A stretch of 56,086 bases of DNA, from contig JADGHL010000017.1 of the NCBI GenBank assembly GCA_019686135.1, positions 1 through 56,086 on the forward strand, read 5' to 3'. Of this stretch, positions 8,674 through 17,934 are shown piece after piece. The DNA is from Myxococcaceae bacterium (GTDB lineage: Bacteria; Myxococcota; Myxococcia; Myxococcales; Myxococcaceae). Under the pieces are notes generated by a model. It saw only the letters and a list, made by a program, of their open reading frames with translations. It did no database searches and was not told where the DNA came from. Each line of letters opens with the position of its first letter. Within the stretch, counting starts at the first letter, position 1. The translations under genes and the position numbers were made by a program.

Positions 8674-9519
8674 GTGGACGGCAAAGTGGTGATCGTCACC
8701 GGGGCGAACTCGGGGATCGGCAAATCGGCCGCGGCGCAGCTGGGGGCGCTCGGGGCGAAGGTGGTCCTCGTCTGCCGGAACGAAGAGAAGGGACGGCAGG
8801 CGATCGCGGAGCTCGAGCAGAAGACCGGCCGCCAGGCCTTCGAGCTGGTGTGCGCGGACCTCTCCGACCTGGACCAGACGCGCCGCGCGGCGCGCGACAT
8901 CGCCCAAAGACATCCGCGGATCGACGTGCTCATCAACAACGCCGGCGTCTACCTGCCCACGCGGCACCGGACGAAGGACGGCTTCGAGGCGATGTTCGCG
9001 CTGAACCACCTCGCGCCGTTCGTGCTGACCCATGCGCTGTTGCCCAACCTCGCCGCCGCCGGGCGGGCACGGGTGGTCACCACGTCTTCGGATGGCCACC
9101 GCCTGGGGACGATCCGGTTCGACGACCTTCAGGCGGAGCGGTCGTTCAACGGGATGCGCCAGTACTGCAGCACCAAGCTGGCCAACGTGCTGTTCACGCG
9201 CGAGCTGGCCCGGCGGATCGCCCCGCGGCAGATGGTGGCGCACGCCTTCCACCCGGGTCTGGTGCGCACCGGGTTCGCACAGGACGAGCGGGGGCTGTTT
9301 CAGGTCCTGGTCAAGTTGAGCGGTCCGTTCCTCAGAGGGCCGGACAAGGCGGCGAAGACGGCCACGCACCTGTCGGCGAGCGACGATGCGCTGAAGAGCT
9401 CCGGCGACTACTGGGTGGATCTCGAGCGCGTGCGCCCGGCCCGGCAGGCGCGAGACGACGAGGCCGCCGCGCGGCTGTGGGAGATCAGCGAGACGTTGAC
9501 CGGGGCGCGCTGGAGCTGA
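8674..9519 (+). CDS. Short-chain dehydrogenase, retinol-dehydrogenase-like
   Basis: 281 aa from the GTG at 8674, which is preceded by a strong AGGAGG site. It has the classical SDR layout: the nucleotide-binding TGANSGIG at about residues 9-16, CADLSD, INNAGVY, TTSSDGH (catalytic Ser region) and the active-site YCSTK. The sequence resembles the RDH11-14/WW-domain oxidoreductase-like branch of the family, which uses NADP(H) on lipophilic alcohols or aldehydes. No membrane segment is evident. The neighbours do not indicate a substrate. The C-terminal WVDLERVRPARQARDDEAAARLWE motif region is typical of this branch. Confidence 0.9.
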   Translation: MDGKVVIVTGANSGIGKSAAAQLGALGAKVVLVCRNEEKGRQAIAELEQKTGRQAFELVCADLSDLDQTRRAARDIAQRHPRIDVLINNAGVYLPTRHRTKDGFEAMFALNHLAPFVLTHALLPNLAAAGRARVVTTSSDGHRLGTIRFDDLQAERSFNGMRQYCSTKLANVLFTRELARRIAPRQMVAHAFHPGLVRTGFAQDERGLFQVLVKLSGPFLRGPDKAAKTATHLSASDDALKSSGDYWVDLERVRPARQARDDEAAARLWEISETLTGARWS

Positions 9520-9538
9520 TCCGCCCCGGGCCCGGGCG

Positions 9539-9955
9539 CTACGTGCGCGCGGCGTCTTCGGCGATCCGGTCGTCGAGGTACCGAGCGATGGCCAGCTCGT
9601 CCTTCACGTCCAGCTCGGTGAAGCGGACGTGGAAGTGGATGCCTCCATCCAGATCCTGCAGGCGGATGATCTCCCCCTGGGCGCGGATCTCCCTCGGGAC
9701 ACCGGGCAGCCGGAACCGCACGTCTACCGCCTTGCCTTTGGGTGGGGTCTTGCCGCGCCAGTGGATGCCGCCCAGGGAGAGATCGCCCTCGCGCTCCTCC
9801 CAGAGGTTGTCCTCGCCGCTGTCCCGGACCAGGAAGGTCATCGGGTAGCGCGGCGAGTCGCGGCGGTCACCCTGCCGGCGTTCGCGGATCCGGCTGATCT
9901 TCTCCTCGGGCGTATTCGCGCTCCGGCGGCGATCCGTCTGACGGCGTTCGGACAT
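9539..9955 (-). CDS. PilZ domain protein (putative c-di-GMP receptor)
   Basis: 138 aa. The first 35 residues are very Arg-rich (ERRQTDRRR, RERRQGDRRD) and lead into the PilZ domain. RRDSPRY provides the RxxxR-type loop and GDLSLGGIHW the D/NxSxxG motif that bind cyclic di-GMP in canonical PilZ domains, so binding is plausible. A beta-barrel pattern follows (VDVRFRLPG, AQGEIIRLQ, IHFHVRFTEL). It sits 9 bp downstream of the purine nucleoside phosphorylase gene on the same strand and may be co-transcribed, though no functional link is known. Confidence 0.85.
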   Translation of the reverse strand: MSERRQTDRRRSANTPEEKISRIRERRQGDRRDSPRYPMTFLVRDSGEDNLWEEREGDLSLGGIHWRGKTPPKGKAVDVRFRLPGVPREIRAQGEIIRLQDLDGGIHFHVRFTELDVKDELAIARYLDDRIAEDAART

Positions 9956-9964
9956 GGGCGGCGA

Positions 9965-10795
9965 CTATACCTTCGCGATCCGGGGGAGGAAGTCGGACAG
10001 GAGCGCGGCGAAGACGTCCTTCACGCGGTTCGCGGTCTCGGCGACCTCTCCGTGCGAGAGCGGCTTGTGGCCGATGCCGGCGGCGAGGTTGGTGATGCAG
10101 CTGATTCCGGCGACGGGGACGCCCATGTGCGCCGCGGCGATGACCTCCGGAACGGTGCTCATCCCCACCGCGTCCGCGCCGAGCGTGCGCAGCATCCGGA
10201 TCTCCGCCGGCGTCTCGTAGGACGGTCCGGAGAGGATCGCGTACACGCCCTGTCGCAGGGCGATGTTCCGGCGCTGTGCGCACTCCAGGAGCAGCGCGCG
10301 CAGCTGAGGGTTGTAGGCGGCGGACATGTCCGGAAAGCGCGGCCCCAGCCGGTCGTCGTTGGGGCCGGTGAGCACGTTCCAGCCGGAGAGGTTGAGGTGA
10401 TCGGTGATCACCATCAGGTCGCCGGGCGCAAACTCGAGGTTGATGCCGCCGGCGGCGTTGGTCACCACCAGCGCTTTGATACCCAGCGTGCACAGCACGC
10501 GCGCGGGGAACGCCACCTGCGCGGGGGTGAAGCCTTCGTAGTAGTGGACGCGGCCCTGCATCGCGACCACCGGTTCGCCGCCCAGTTTCCCCAGCACCAG
10601 CCGGCCGGCGTGGCCGGGCACCGTGGACGCGGGAAAGTGCGGCAGCTCCCGGTATGGGAGGGACACCTTCTCCTCGAACCCGTCGGCAAACCCACCCAGC
10701 CCGCTGCCCAGGATGATGCCCACCTTCGGGTTGAACCCGGGGGCGCGCGCACGGATGGCCGCCGCCGTCTCGTGCAGCTGCTCGTACAGTTCCAT
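9965..10795 (-). CDS. punA: Purine-nucleoside phosphorylase (trimeric type)
   Basis: 276 aa, normal length for the PNP/MTAP trimeric family. It catalyses phosphorolysis of (deoxy)guanosine and (deoxy)inosine to base plus (deoxy)ribose-1-phosphate. Visible motifs are VGIILGSGLGGFAD, the phosphate-binding QGRVHYYEG, VTNAAGGIN, SGPSYETPAEIRML (including the substrate-contacting Glu) and GMSTVPEVI, with ITNLAAG and Asn in the base pocket. Its product feeds the phosphopentomutase-like enzyme and DeoC encoded at 29-33 kb. The start ATG is at 10795. The PilZ gene follows after 9 bp. Confidence 0.95.
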   Translation of the reverse strand: MELYEQLHETAAAIRARAPGFNPKVGIILGSGLGGFADGFEEKVSLPYRELPHFPASTVPGHAGRLVLGKLGGEPVVAMQGRVHYYEGFTPAQVAFPARVLCTLGIKALVVTNAAGGINLEFAPGDLMVITDHLNLSGWNVLTGPNDDRLGPRFPDMSAAYNPQLRALLLECAQRRNIALRQGVYAILSGPSYETPAEIRMLRTLGADAVGMSTVPEVIAAAHMGVPVAGISCITNLAAGIGHKPLSHGEVAETANRVKDVFAALLSDFLPRIAKV

Positions 10796-10849
10796 GGGTG
10801 GGGGCGACTATATGCGCGCGACGCCGGGGCACACCTTTTTGTCGTGGGG

Positions 10850-12850
10850 CTACTGGGCCGGGCACGACGCGTCCGTGGTGGACTGGATGTCGTCGATGAA
10901 GACCTCCTCGCTGATGGACAAGGCGCAGCCCCCGCCGACCATGGCGTCGAACCCGAATTCCAGCGGCATCCCCGCCATCGAAGGCGCGAGGCATTCGGTC
11001 CGCGCGGTCCAGGTGGTGGTAAACGGGACCTTTGCGAAGGTGAGGGAGCCGATGATGGGCTTCAAAGGACTCTGGGTCCCCTGCATGCGGTACCAGTACT
11101 TCACCGCCGGGCCCGCGCCGTTCTGAGGAGTGGCCACCGTGATGACCGTGCTGGCGGTGGCGTGCGCGCACGGGGTGAGCAGCTTCATGTGCAGGCTCCG
11201 CGCGCCGACTTTCGCTTCGGAGGTGGTGGTCTCCAGCACGCCGACGGAGCTCCCGCTGACCGGCGGCAGAGACAGGTACCAGCCCAACGCCGGGTCCGTC
11301 CGCTCGAAGCTCCCGTTCACCACGTTGTCGTCGGCGCTGCAGGTCGGGTCGTTCACCAGCGCCAGGTCGTCGAAATAGAAACGGCGGGGAATGGAGTTGC
11401 AGATCCCGGGCATCACCGGCACCTTCAGCTCGAGCCGGGGCGCGGCTCCCTTGAACACCGTCGGGAGGCAGAGCGTCACAGTCTCCATCACGCCTCCGCC
11501 ACGCGCCACCAGGTGCGCCAGCTTCCAATCCGCCAGGGAGATGTCGGCCTCATTTCCCGCCAGCCCGCCGTAGCGCAGCTGCAACGCGTTCGCGCCGGTC
11601 GTGGGGATGGACAGCGAACCCGTCGCCACGGCCTGATCGCAGGAGGCCGGAGGCTCGAGCACCAGGCCGTGGCTGCCGTTGGCCCCGATGTTCGGCTGAA
11701 TGGACGCGGACGACAGCACCCAACCGCTCGTCCCTTCGAAGTCCCCGTTCGACACCTCGCCGGGGTTCGGACAGGAGGGGTCGGGGGCGATCCAGACGTC
11801 GTCGAAGGCCATCGCGGGATCGCCCGCGCTGGGGCAGTCCCCGGTCGCCGACCAGGAAAGCCGCAACGGGCCACTGGCGGAAAGCGGCGGCACCTCCATC
11901 TCCTGCTCGATGCGGTCGTGGGAGCACGCCGCGTCGGGAGCCAGGTTCGCGCTCCCCGGCTCACCGAGCCCCGGCGCCCCGGGATCGACCCATCCCGCAT
12001 CCGCGGAGACGGTCCAGACGGGAGGATCCGACGTGAAGGTCGGGTCCTGCACGATCCCCTGGAACTCGCAGCCGGCGCCGCCGTCCTCCGGGGCGCCGAA
12101 GCCGGGCGCGCACTCGCAGCGCGCAGTGCCCGTGCTGTCGTCGCAGAGCTGGTGTTCATCGCAGGCAATCGCGTCGCACGCCGGCGTGCAGCTGCCGTTG
12201 CCGTCGTGGTCCTGGTAGCCGTCCGCGCACGCCGAACAGGTCGGGCCCGCGTATCCCTGGGTGCAGGCGCAGACCGACGTGCCCGAGCTGTCATCGCAGC
12301 CGCCATGGCCCGAACAGTCGAGGGCGGCGGTGCTGCAGTCCGGCATGCAGGTTCCGTCCCCATCATGGTCCTGGAACCCAGCGGCGCAGCTCCGGCAGTC
12401 CGCGCCGGTGTAGCCTTCTGCGCAGGCACAGACCGCGGTGCCCGACGTGTCGGTGCAGCTGCCGTGCGCGCCGCAGTCCAGCCCCGCGAGAGCACAACCA
12501 GGCTGGCAGATGGAGTCCCCGTCGTTGTCCTGGTACCCGGTGGCGCAGCTCTCACAAAGAACACCCGTGTAGCCATCCTCGCAGGCGCAGCCGGCGAAGC
12601 CGCCGGACACCGCGCAGACACCGTGCACGCACGCCGGAGCGTTTTCCTCGGTGCACGTCCTGGGCGGCGCGGAACAGTCACATTCGCCGAAACGCGAGCC
12701 GTCACCGCTGCAGGTCTGCGCGCCGACGCCGCCACCGGGACAGGCGCACGCGGACTGTTCGCCCGGGGTGCAGGTCTGGTCCTCTGCACAGCCAGCGGCG
12801 ATCAACGTGAAACTGAGGAGGACAAGGCTCAAAAGATGGGATGGGGTCAT
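10850..12850 (-). CDS. EGF-like repeat lipoprotein with jelly-roll-like C-terminal modules
   Basis: 666 aa from the ATG at 12850, chosen because it opens a signal peptide ending in the lipobox IAAGC; the upstream extension of the frame is not signal-like. Residues about 25-235 hold Cys-rich EGF/laminin-EGF-like repeats. Three or four units share the pattern CACxxGYTGxxCxSCAxGYQDxDGDxxC, with the Asp-rich DHDGDGTC loops able to bind calcium. The C-terminal 420 residues contain repeated units with NGDFEGTSGW, NGSFERTDPALGW and DD-W/L motifs that look like carbohydrate-binding jelly-roll domains. Likely an outer-membrane surface protein for adhesion; ligand unknown. Confidence 0.82.
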   Translation of the reverse strand: MTPSHLLSLVLLSFTLIAAGCAEDQTCTPGEQSACACPGGGVGAQTCSGDGSRFGECDCSAPPRTCTEENAPACVHGVCAVSGGFAGCACEDGYTGVLCESCATGYQDNDGDSICQPGCALAGLDCGAHGSCTDTSGTAVCACAEGYTGADCRSCAAGFQDHDGDGTCMPDCSTAALDCSGHGGCDDSSGTSVCACTQGYAGPTCSACADGYQDHDGNGSCTPACDAIACDEHQLCDDSTGTARCECAPGFGAPEDGGAGCEFQGIVQDPTFTSDPPVWTVSADAGWVDPGAPGLGEPGSANLAPDAACSHDRIEQEMEVPPLSASGPLRLSWSATGDCPSAGDPAMAFDDVWIAPDPSCPNPGEVSNGDFEGTSGWVLSSASIQPNIGANGSHGLVLEPPASCDQAVATGSLSIPTTGANALQLRYGGLAGNEADISLADWKLAHLVARGGGVMETVTLCLPTVFKGAAPRLELKVPVMPGICNSIPRRFYFDDLALVNDPTCSADDNVVNGSFERTDPALGWYLSLPPVSGSSVGVLETTTSEAKVGARSLHMKLLTPCAHATASTVITVATPQNGAGPAVKYWYRMQGTQSPLKPIIGSLTFAKVPFTTTWTARTECLAPSMAGMPLEFGFDAMVGGGCALSISEEVFIDDIQSTTDASCPAQ

Positions 12851-13026
12851 TGGATTTGTTCGAGGAACCTGCAGCCGAACAGTGCGATGGGCTGGCAGAG
12901 GTGGCGCTACGGTGTCGCACATCGACGGGACATGGAACCGGATTCGACGCGCAGAACCCCGACGCATCGGCGCGTCCTGCACGTCGAGTTTGCTTCGGGC
13001 GATCTCGGGGGCGGGCTGGAATGGGC

Positions 13027-14040
13027 TCACACGTCAGCGTGGATGCGCACCAGCCGCCCGGACTTCGCGGACTCCAGCGCGGCGTCTGCGATCACCAGCG
13101 CCTGCCGGCCATCCCGCGCTCCCGGCGCGGGCGGTCTGCCGGAGCAGATCGCGTCGAAGAAGTGATCGATCTCGAGCCGGTACGCCTCCGCATAGCGCTC
13201 GAGGAAGAAGTCGAGCGGCTTGTCCGCCACCACCCCGCGCTCGTCCCACCGTGAGACAGTGGTGGCCACTCGGTTCCCCGCCTGGAGCATCCCCTTCTCG
13301 CCGAACACCTCGATGCGCTGGTCGTAACCGTACACCGCGCGGCGGCTGTTCTGGATGTGCGCCAGCTTTCCGGACGGGGTGCGCAGAACGACCATCGCGG
13401 TGTCGTAATCCCCTGCCCTGCCGATCTCCGGATCCACCAGCGACGAGCCGCTGGCGAAGACCTCGGTGGGCTCTTCGCCCAGCAGCCACCGCGCCATGTC
13501 GAAGTCGTGGATGGTCATGTCGCGGAAGATTCCGCCGGAGACCGCGGCGTAGCTGGGCGGCGGTGGACGCGGATCGCGGCTGATGATCGTCACCTTCTCC
13601 AGCCGGCCGATGGCGCCTGCGCGCAGCTGGTCGTGCAGCGCGCGGAACGATGGATCGAAGCGGCGGTTGAAGCCGATGAAGACGGGCACGCCCGCCTTGC
13701 GGACCTCGTCGATGCAGGTGTCCACGCGGCGGAGGTCCAGGTCGATCGGCTTCTCGCAGAAGATCGCCTTGCCCGCGCGCGCGGCGGCGGTGATGTGCTC
13801 GACGTGGAGGTTCGTCGGCGAGCAGATCACCATGGCGCGAACGCTCGGGTCGTTGATGGCCGCGAACGGATCGTCTCCCACCTGCGCGCCGTGCCTCTGC
13901 GCCAGCCGTTCTGCCGCGGCGCGGTTCGGATCGACGACCACGCGGAGCCTCGCCGCCGGGTGACGCGCGACGTTTCCGGCGTGGATGACGCCGATCCGGC
14001 CGGCGCCGATCAGCGCGACGTCGATGGGGGAGCTGGACAT
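13027..14040 (-). CDS. iolG: Inositol 2-dehydrogenase-like oxidoreductase (Gfo/Idh/MocA)
   Basis: 337 aa from the ATG at 14040. The Rossmann motif ALIGAGRIGVIHAGNVA starts near residue 8, then CSPTNLHVEH and CEKPIDLDL (catalytic-type Lys). The central GIFRDMTIHDFDMARWL contains the Asp and His residues seen in IolG-type myo-inositol dehydrogenases, and QNSRRAVYGYDQRIEVFGEKGM matches the same subgroup. Such enzymes oxidise myo-inositol to scyllo-inosose with NAD. The gene lies on the same strand as iolE and inositol monophosphatase, separated from iolE by a degraded ABC-transporter locus. Substrate is inferred from motif and context; other polyol specificities remain possible. Confidence 0.85.
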   Translation of the reverse strand: MSSSPIDVALIGAGRIGVIHAGNVARHPAARLRVVVDPNRAAAERLAQRHGAQVGDDPFAAINDPSVRAMVICSPTNLHVEHITAAARAGKAIFCEKPIDLDLRRVDTCIDEVRKAGVPVFIGFNRRFDPSFRALHDQLRAGAIGRLEKVTIISRDPRPPPPSYAAVSGGIFRDMTIHDFDMARWLLGEEPTEVFASGSSLVDPEIGRAGDYDTAMVVLRTPSGKLAHIQNSRRAVYGYDQRIEVFGEKGMLQAGNRVATTVSRWDERGVVADKPLDFFLERYAEAYRLEIDHFFDAICSGRPPAPGARDGRQALVIADAALESAKSGRLVRIHADV

Positions 14041-14273
14041 GGCGCGGCCTTCTAGGGGTCGGGCCCTGCCGGCGTCAAACCGGGCGCGGCAGCGTGGCAC
14101 GGCGCGGAGCGCTGCCGGCGCACCCGCCAGTTCGCTCCGCTTCCGCTGCGCCCCACGATGTGTCCGAAACGGGGATGCCTCCGGCCGCTGACGCATCCGC
14201 CGCGCCCCGCTCGCAGCGGTCCGGCGCTCACACACGCATCGGCATCACGACGGCCAAGGAAAGACGACGCGCG

Positions 14274-14801
<528 letters not shown>

Positions 14802-14805
<4 letters not shown>

Positions 14806-15704
14806 TCCACCAGCCCGGCGCACCGCATGAGCGCCGCCACGTTCCGGAACCCCATCCGCGCGAAGGTCGCCGGGTGCGCCTTCTTCGGATCCTGCTCCGC
14901 CTCCACCACGAGCCAGCCGCGGTATGGAACGCGCGTCAGCGCGCCGAACACCGCGTGGTAGTCGACCGAACCGTCCCCGGGCACGGTGAACACGCCGTTG
15001 AGCACGGCCTGAAGAAACGGGAGATCGCGCGCCAGCGCGTCGGCGAGCACCGCGGGGCGGACGTCCTTGGCGTGCACGTGGGCGATCCGTCGTGCGTGCC
15101 GGGCGGCCATCACCGCCGGCCGTCCGCCCGCAAACGTGAGGTGCCCGGTGTCCAGCAGCAGGTGGACGTTCGGACCAGTCTCCGCCATCAGGCGGTCGAT
15201 CTCCTCCTCCGTCTGCACCCACGTGCCCATGTGGTGGTGATACGCGAGCCGCACGCCCTGCCGCGCCAGGTCATTGCCCAGGTGCGTCAGCCCGCGCGTC
15301 AGCGTCCGCCAGCCGGCCTCCGAGAGCCTGGGGCGCTTCGACAGCGGCGCGGTCCGGTCGCCGTGGATGGCACCGGTCGTCTCGCAGAGGATGAGCACGT
15401 CGCAGCCGAGCGCCCTGAGCAGCGAGAGGTGCGCCTGGATCGCCGCGATCTCCGCCTCGACCGATCGTTCGAGCAGCGCTGAGCTGTACCAGCCGGACAC
15501 CAGCCTAAGGCCGTGGGACTCGAGCAGCGGCCCCAGCACCTCGCTGCGACGCGGGAACTTGTTGCCGAGCTCGATGCCGTCGTAGCCGGCCTCCTTCGCT
15601 TCGCGCAGGCAGGTGGCCAGCGGCGTCTCCGCGCCCAGCTCCGGCATGTCGTCGTTGGTCCAGGTGAGCGGGTTGATGCCGATCCGGATGCGGTGGGGCG
15701 CCAT
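14802..15704 (-). CDS. iolE: Inosose dehydratase-like sugar-phosphate isomerase/epimerase (IolE family)
   Basis: 300 aa TIM-barrel protein. The N-terminal [17 protein letters not shown] closely follows the IolE signature (G-I-x-P-x-x-WTNDD). Later [44 protein letters not shown] and VVEAEQDP supply the metal-binding Glu/Asp/His residues of the AP-endonuclease-2-like fold. IolE dehydrates scyllo-inosose, the product of IolG, whose gene is 760 bp downstream. Inositol monophosphatase lies just upstream (14 bp). The three suggest partial inositol catabolism; other iol genes are not in the window. Confidence 0.88.
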
Positions 15705-15718
15705 GGGGTGCGGTGGGA

Positions 15719-16552
15719 TTACTTCGTTCCGCCCGAAGCTGTCGAGGCCGCCCCCGGCCACGCGAAACCGGGCTGCGTCTTCGCGAGCAGCGCGCACAGC
15801 TCCGGTGCGAGCGCGACGTTGGAGGCGAGCACCGGCCCCGTGCGCCACCCGTGTTCGTCTTCGGCGGAAGGGACGGTCCGTCCGCCCGCCTCGCGCACGA
15901 TCAACAACCCCGCAAGCGCGTCCCACGCCGACAGCTTCGCCTCGAAGAACGCATCCACCCGGCCCGCCGCCACCTGGCAGATCATCAGCGCCGCCGATCC
16001 GAGCAGCCGATACAGCGCATCCCTTGCGAACAGCGCGCGGATCGTCTCCAGGTACGCATCCGGCGGGGTCTTCTTGCTGTAGCCGAGCCCGATCAGCGCC
16101 GCGGCGAAGCGGCGGGTCGTGGTGACGCGGAGCGGCTGCCCATTGAGCGTGGCGCCCTGGCCACGTCGCGCGGCGTACAGCTCGCCCAGCTCCGGCGCGA
16201 ATACCGCCCCCATCTCGGTGATCCCATCGCGCACGAAAGCAATCGACACGCCGTAGTGTGGCAGCCCGCGCAGAAAGTTGGTGGTGCCGTCGATCGGATC
16301 GACTACCCACATCGCCCGGGCGGCCTTCTCGCCGCCCTCTTCGCCAAAGAAGCCGTCGTCCGGGAAGCGCCGGGCGATCCGCTCGCGGATGAAGGCCTCC
16401 GCCTCCCGATCCGCGACGCTGACCAGGTCCTGGACACCCTTCTCCTCGATCGCCAGCTCGCCGCGCCTTGCGAAGTAGCCGTGCGCGATGGAACCCGCCC
16501 CCCGCGCGATCTCCAGCATCGTCGCGAAGCGCTCGTCCAGCCCCGAGCTCAT
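15719..16552 (-). CDS. Inositol-1-monophosphatase family protein
   Basis: 277 aa, usual length. The three metal-binding motifs are present: FFGEEGGEKA (Glu), VVDPIDGTTNFLRGLPHYG, and SAWDALAGLLIVREAGG. The enzyme is Mg-dependent, Li-sensitive in the family, and removes phosphate from inositol-1-phosphate or related sugar phosphates. The start ATG overlaps the stop of the pyrimidine nucleoside phosphorylase gene (ATGA), so the two are translationally coupled. IolE follows after 14 bp, which favours real inositol phosphate as substrate, though SuhB-like proteins can have other roles. Confidence 0.92.
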   Translation of the reverse strand: MSSGLDERFATMLEIARGAGSIAHGYFARRGELAIEEKGVQDLVSVADREAEAFIRERIARRFPDDGFFGEEGGEKAARAMWVVDPIDGTTNFLRGLPHYGVSIAFVRDGITEMGAVFAPELGELYAARRGQGATLNGQPLRVTTTRRFAAALIGLGYSKKTPPDAYLETIRALFARDALYRLLGSAALMICQVAAGRVDAFFEAKLSAWDALAGLLIVREAGGRTVPSAEDEHGWRTGPVLASNVALAPELCALLAKTQPGFAWPGAASTASGGTK

Positions 16553-17856
16553 CGCTCCAATCGCTCGTGGATGAGCGGCCGCGCCACAGGCTTCTCCGGA
16601 CCGATCCGGTAGGCACCCAGCAGCCGACGCGTGACGTCCTCCAGCCGGGCGGGATCGTCGTAGTGCACGCGGACGAGCGGCTCGCCGGTCTCCACGCGAT
16701 CGCCCACCTTCTTCTCCAGATGGAAGCCCACGCCCGGCTGGATGACCGAATCCACCCGCTCGCGACCCGCGCCCAGCGCCACCGCGGCCAGCCCCACCGC
16801 CTCGCAGTCGATGTGGGTGACGAACCCGGTGGACGGCGCCGCCACCGTGGCCTCATGCTTCGCCTGCGGCAGCAGGGAGAAGTCGCGCACCGCGCGCGGA
16901 TCGCCGCCCTGCGCCTTCACGATCTCCTCGAGCTTTGCCATCGCCGCGCCGGAGGCGATCGCCTCCTGCATGCGCGCGCGGGCCTCGGCGGCGTCCTTCG
17001 CCTTCCCGCCGAGGATCAACATCTCGCCGGTGAGCGCGAGCGTGACCTCCGTGTAGTCCGGCGGCGCTTCGCCCTGGAGCATCTGGACGGCTTCGATCAC
17101 CTCCAGCGCGTTGCCCACTGCGCGCCCGAGCGGCTGGTCCATGTCGGTGATGAGCGCCACGACCTTCCGGCCCATCTGGGCGCCGATGTCGATCATCGTC
17201 CGCGCCAGCGCGCGCGCGTCGTCGATCCGCTTCATGAACGCGCCGGATCCGCACTTCACGTCCAGCACCAGCGCGTCGATCCCCTCCGCCAGCTTCTTGC
17301 TCATGATCGAGCTGGCGATGAGCGGCAGGCAGTCCACCGTGGCCGTGACGTCGCGCAGCGCGTAGAGCTTCTTGTCCGCGGGCACCACCGACGCGGTCTG
17401 GCCGATGAGGCACGCGCGCACCTCGCGCACCAGGCGCCGGTAGTCCTCCACGCCCAGGTCCACGCGGAACCCGGGGATGGACTCCAGCTTGTCGAGCGTC
17501 CCGCCGGTGTGACCCAGCCCGCGTCCGGAGATCATCGGCACCGGGACGCCGCATGCGGCAGCCAGCGGCGCGAGCGAGAGCGAAACTTTGTCACCCACCC
17601 CGCCGGTGGAGTGCTTGTCGACCTTGATCCCGGGCACGTCCGACAGGTCGAGCACCTCGCCGGACTCGAGCATCGCCTGCGTCCACGCGCCGAGCTCCTC
17701 CGCGTCCAGCCCGCGGAAGAAGATCGCCATCAGCAGGGCGGCCATCTGGTAGTCGGGGACCTCGCCCCGGGTGTACGCAGCGAGGAACGATCGGATGTCG
17801 CCCGCGGCCAGCTTGTGGCCTTCGCGCTTGGTCTTGATGAGCTCGTACGGGGTCAC
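16549..17856 (-). CDS. Thymidine/pyrimidine-nucleoside phosphorylase
   Basis: 435 aa from the GTG at 17856 (VTPYELIKTKREGHKLA), matching the family start; the longer frame upstream adds unrelated residues and runs toward the divergent bmpA gene. Strong motifs are KVDKHSTGGVGDKVSLSLAP, SGRGLGHTGGTLDKLESIPG, LIGQTASVVPADKKLYALRD and DVKCGSGAFMK, covering phosphate and pyrimidine binding. The C-terminal barrel-sandwich domain ends with VGDRVETGEPLVRVH. The enzyme cleaves thymidine or (deoxy)uridine to base and (deoxy)ribose-1-phosphate. Choice between DeoA and Pdp specificity cannot be made. It is divergently transcribed from the nucleoside ABC importer. Confidence 0.93.
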   Translation of the reverse strand: MTPYELIKTKREGHKLAAGDIRSFLAAYTRGEVPDYQMAALLMAIFFRGLDAEELGAWTQAMLESGEVLDLSDVPGIKVDKHSTGGVGDKVSLSLAPLAAACGVPVPMISGRGLGHTGGTLDKLESIPGFRVDLGVEDYRRLVREVRACLIGQTASVVPADKKLYALRDVTATVDCLPLIASSIMSKKLAEGIDALVLDVKCGSGAFMKRIDDARALARTMIDIGAQMGRKVVALITDMDQPLGRAVGNALEVIEAVQMLQGEAPPDYTEVTLALTGEMLILGGKAKDAAEARARMQEAIASGAAMAKLEEIVKAQGGDPRAVRDFSLLPQAKHEATVAAPSTGFVTHIDCEAVGLAAVALGAGRERVDSVIQPGVGFHLEKKVGDRVETGEPLVRVHYDDPARLEDVTRRLLGAYRIGPEKPVARPLIHERLER

Positions 17857-17934
17857 CCCGGAGGAGATAGCAGGGCTCCCGCGGGCACGCGAGAGCGCGG
17901 CCGGCCACGGCGGCATCTGGTACAACGCCCGCCC
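17857..17934. promoter_or_regulatory. Divergent intergenic region between nucleoside phosphorylase and bmpA
   Basis: The 78 bp between the phosphorylase start and the bmpA ATG must hold control elements for both the salvage enzyme and the importer. The bmpA ATG has no clear ribosome-binding site, so a short or absent leader is possible. No convincing operator palindrome could be read by eye; the assignment rests on gene orientation alone. Confidence 0.35.

Noticed and set aside
16468-17934. Plus-strand 5' part of the long frame that ends in bmpA
   Set aside because: It is antisense to the pyrimidine nucleoside phosphorylase gene; bmpA starts at 17935, where the lipoprotein signal begins.
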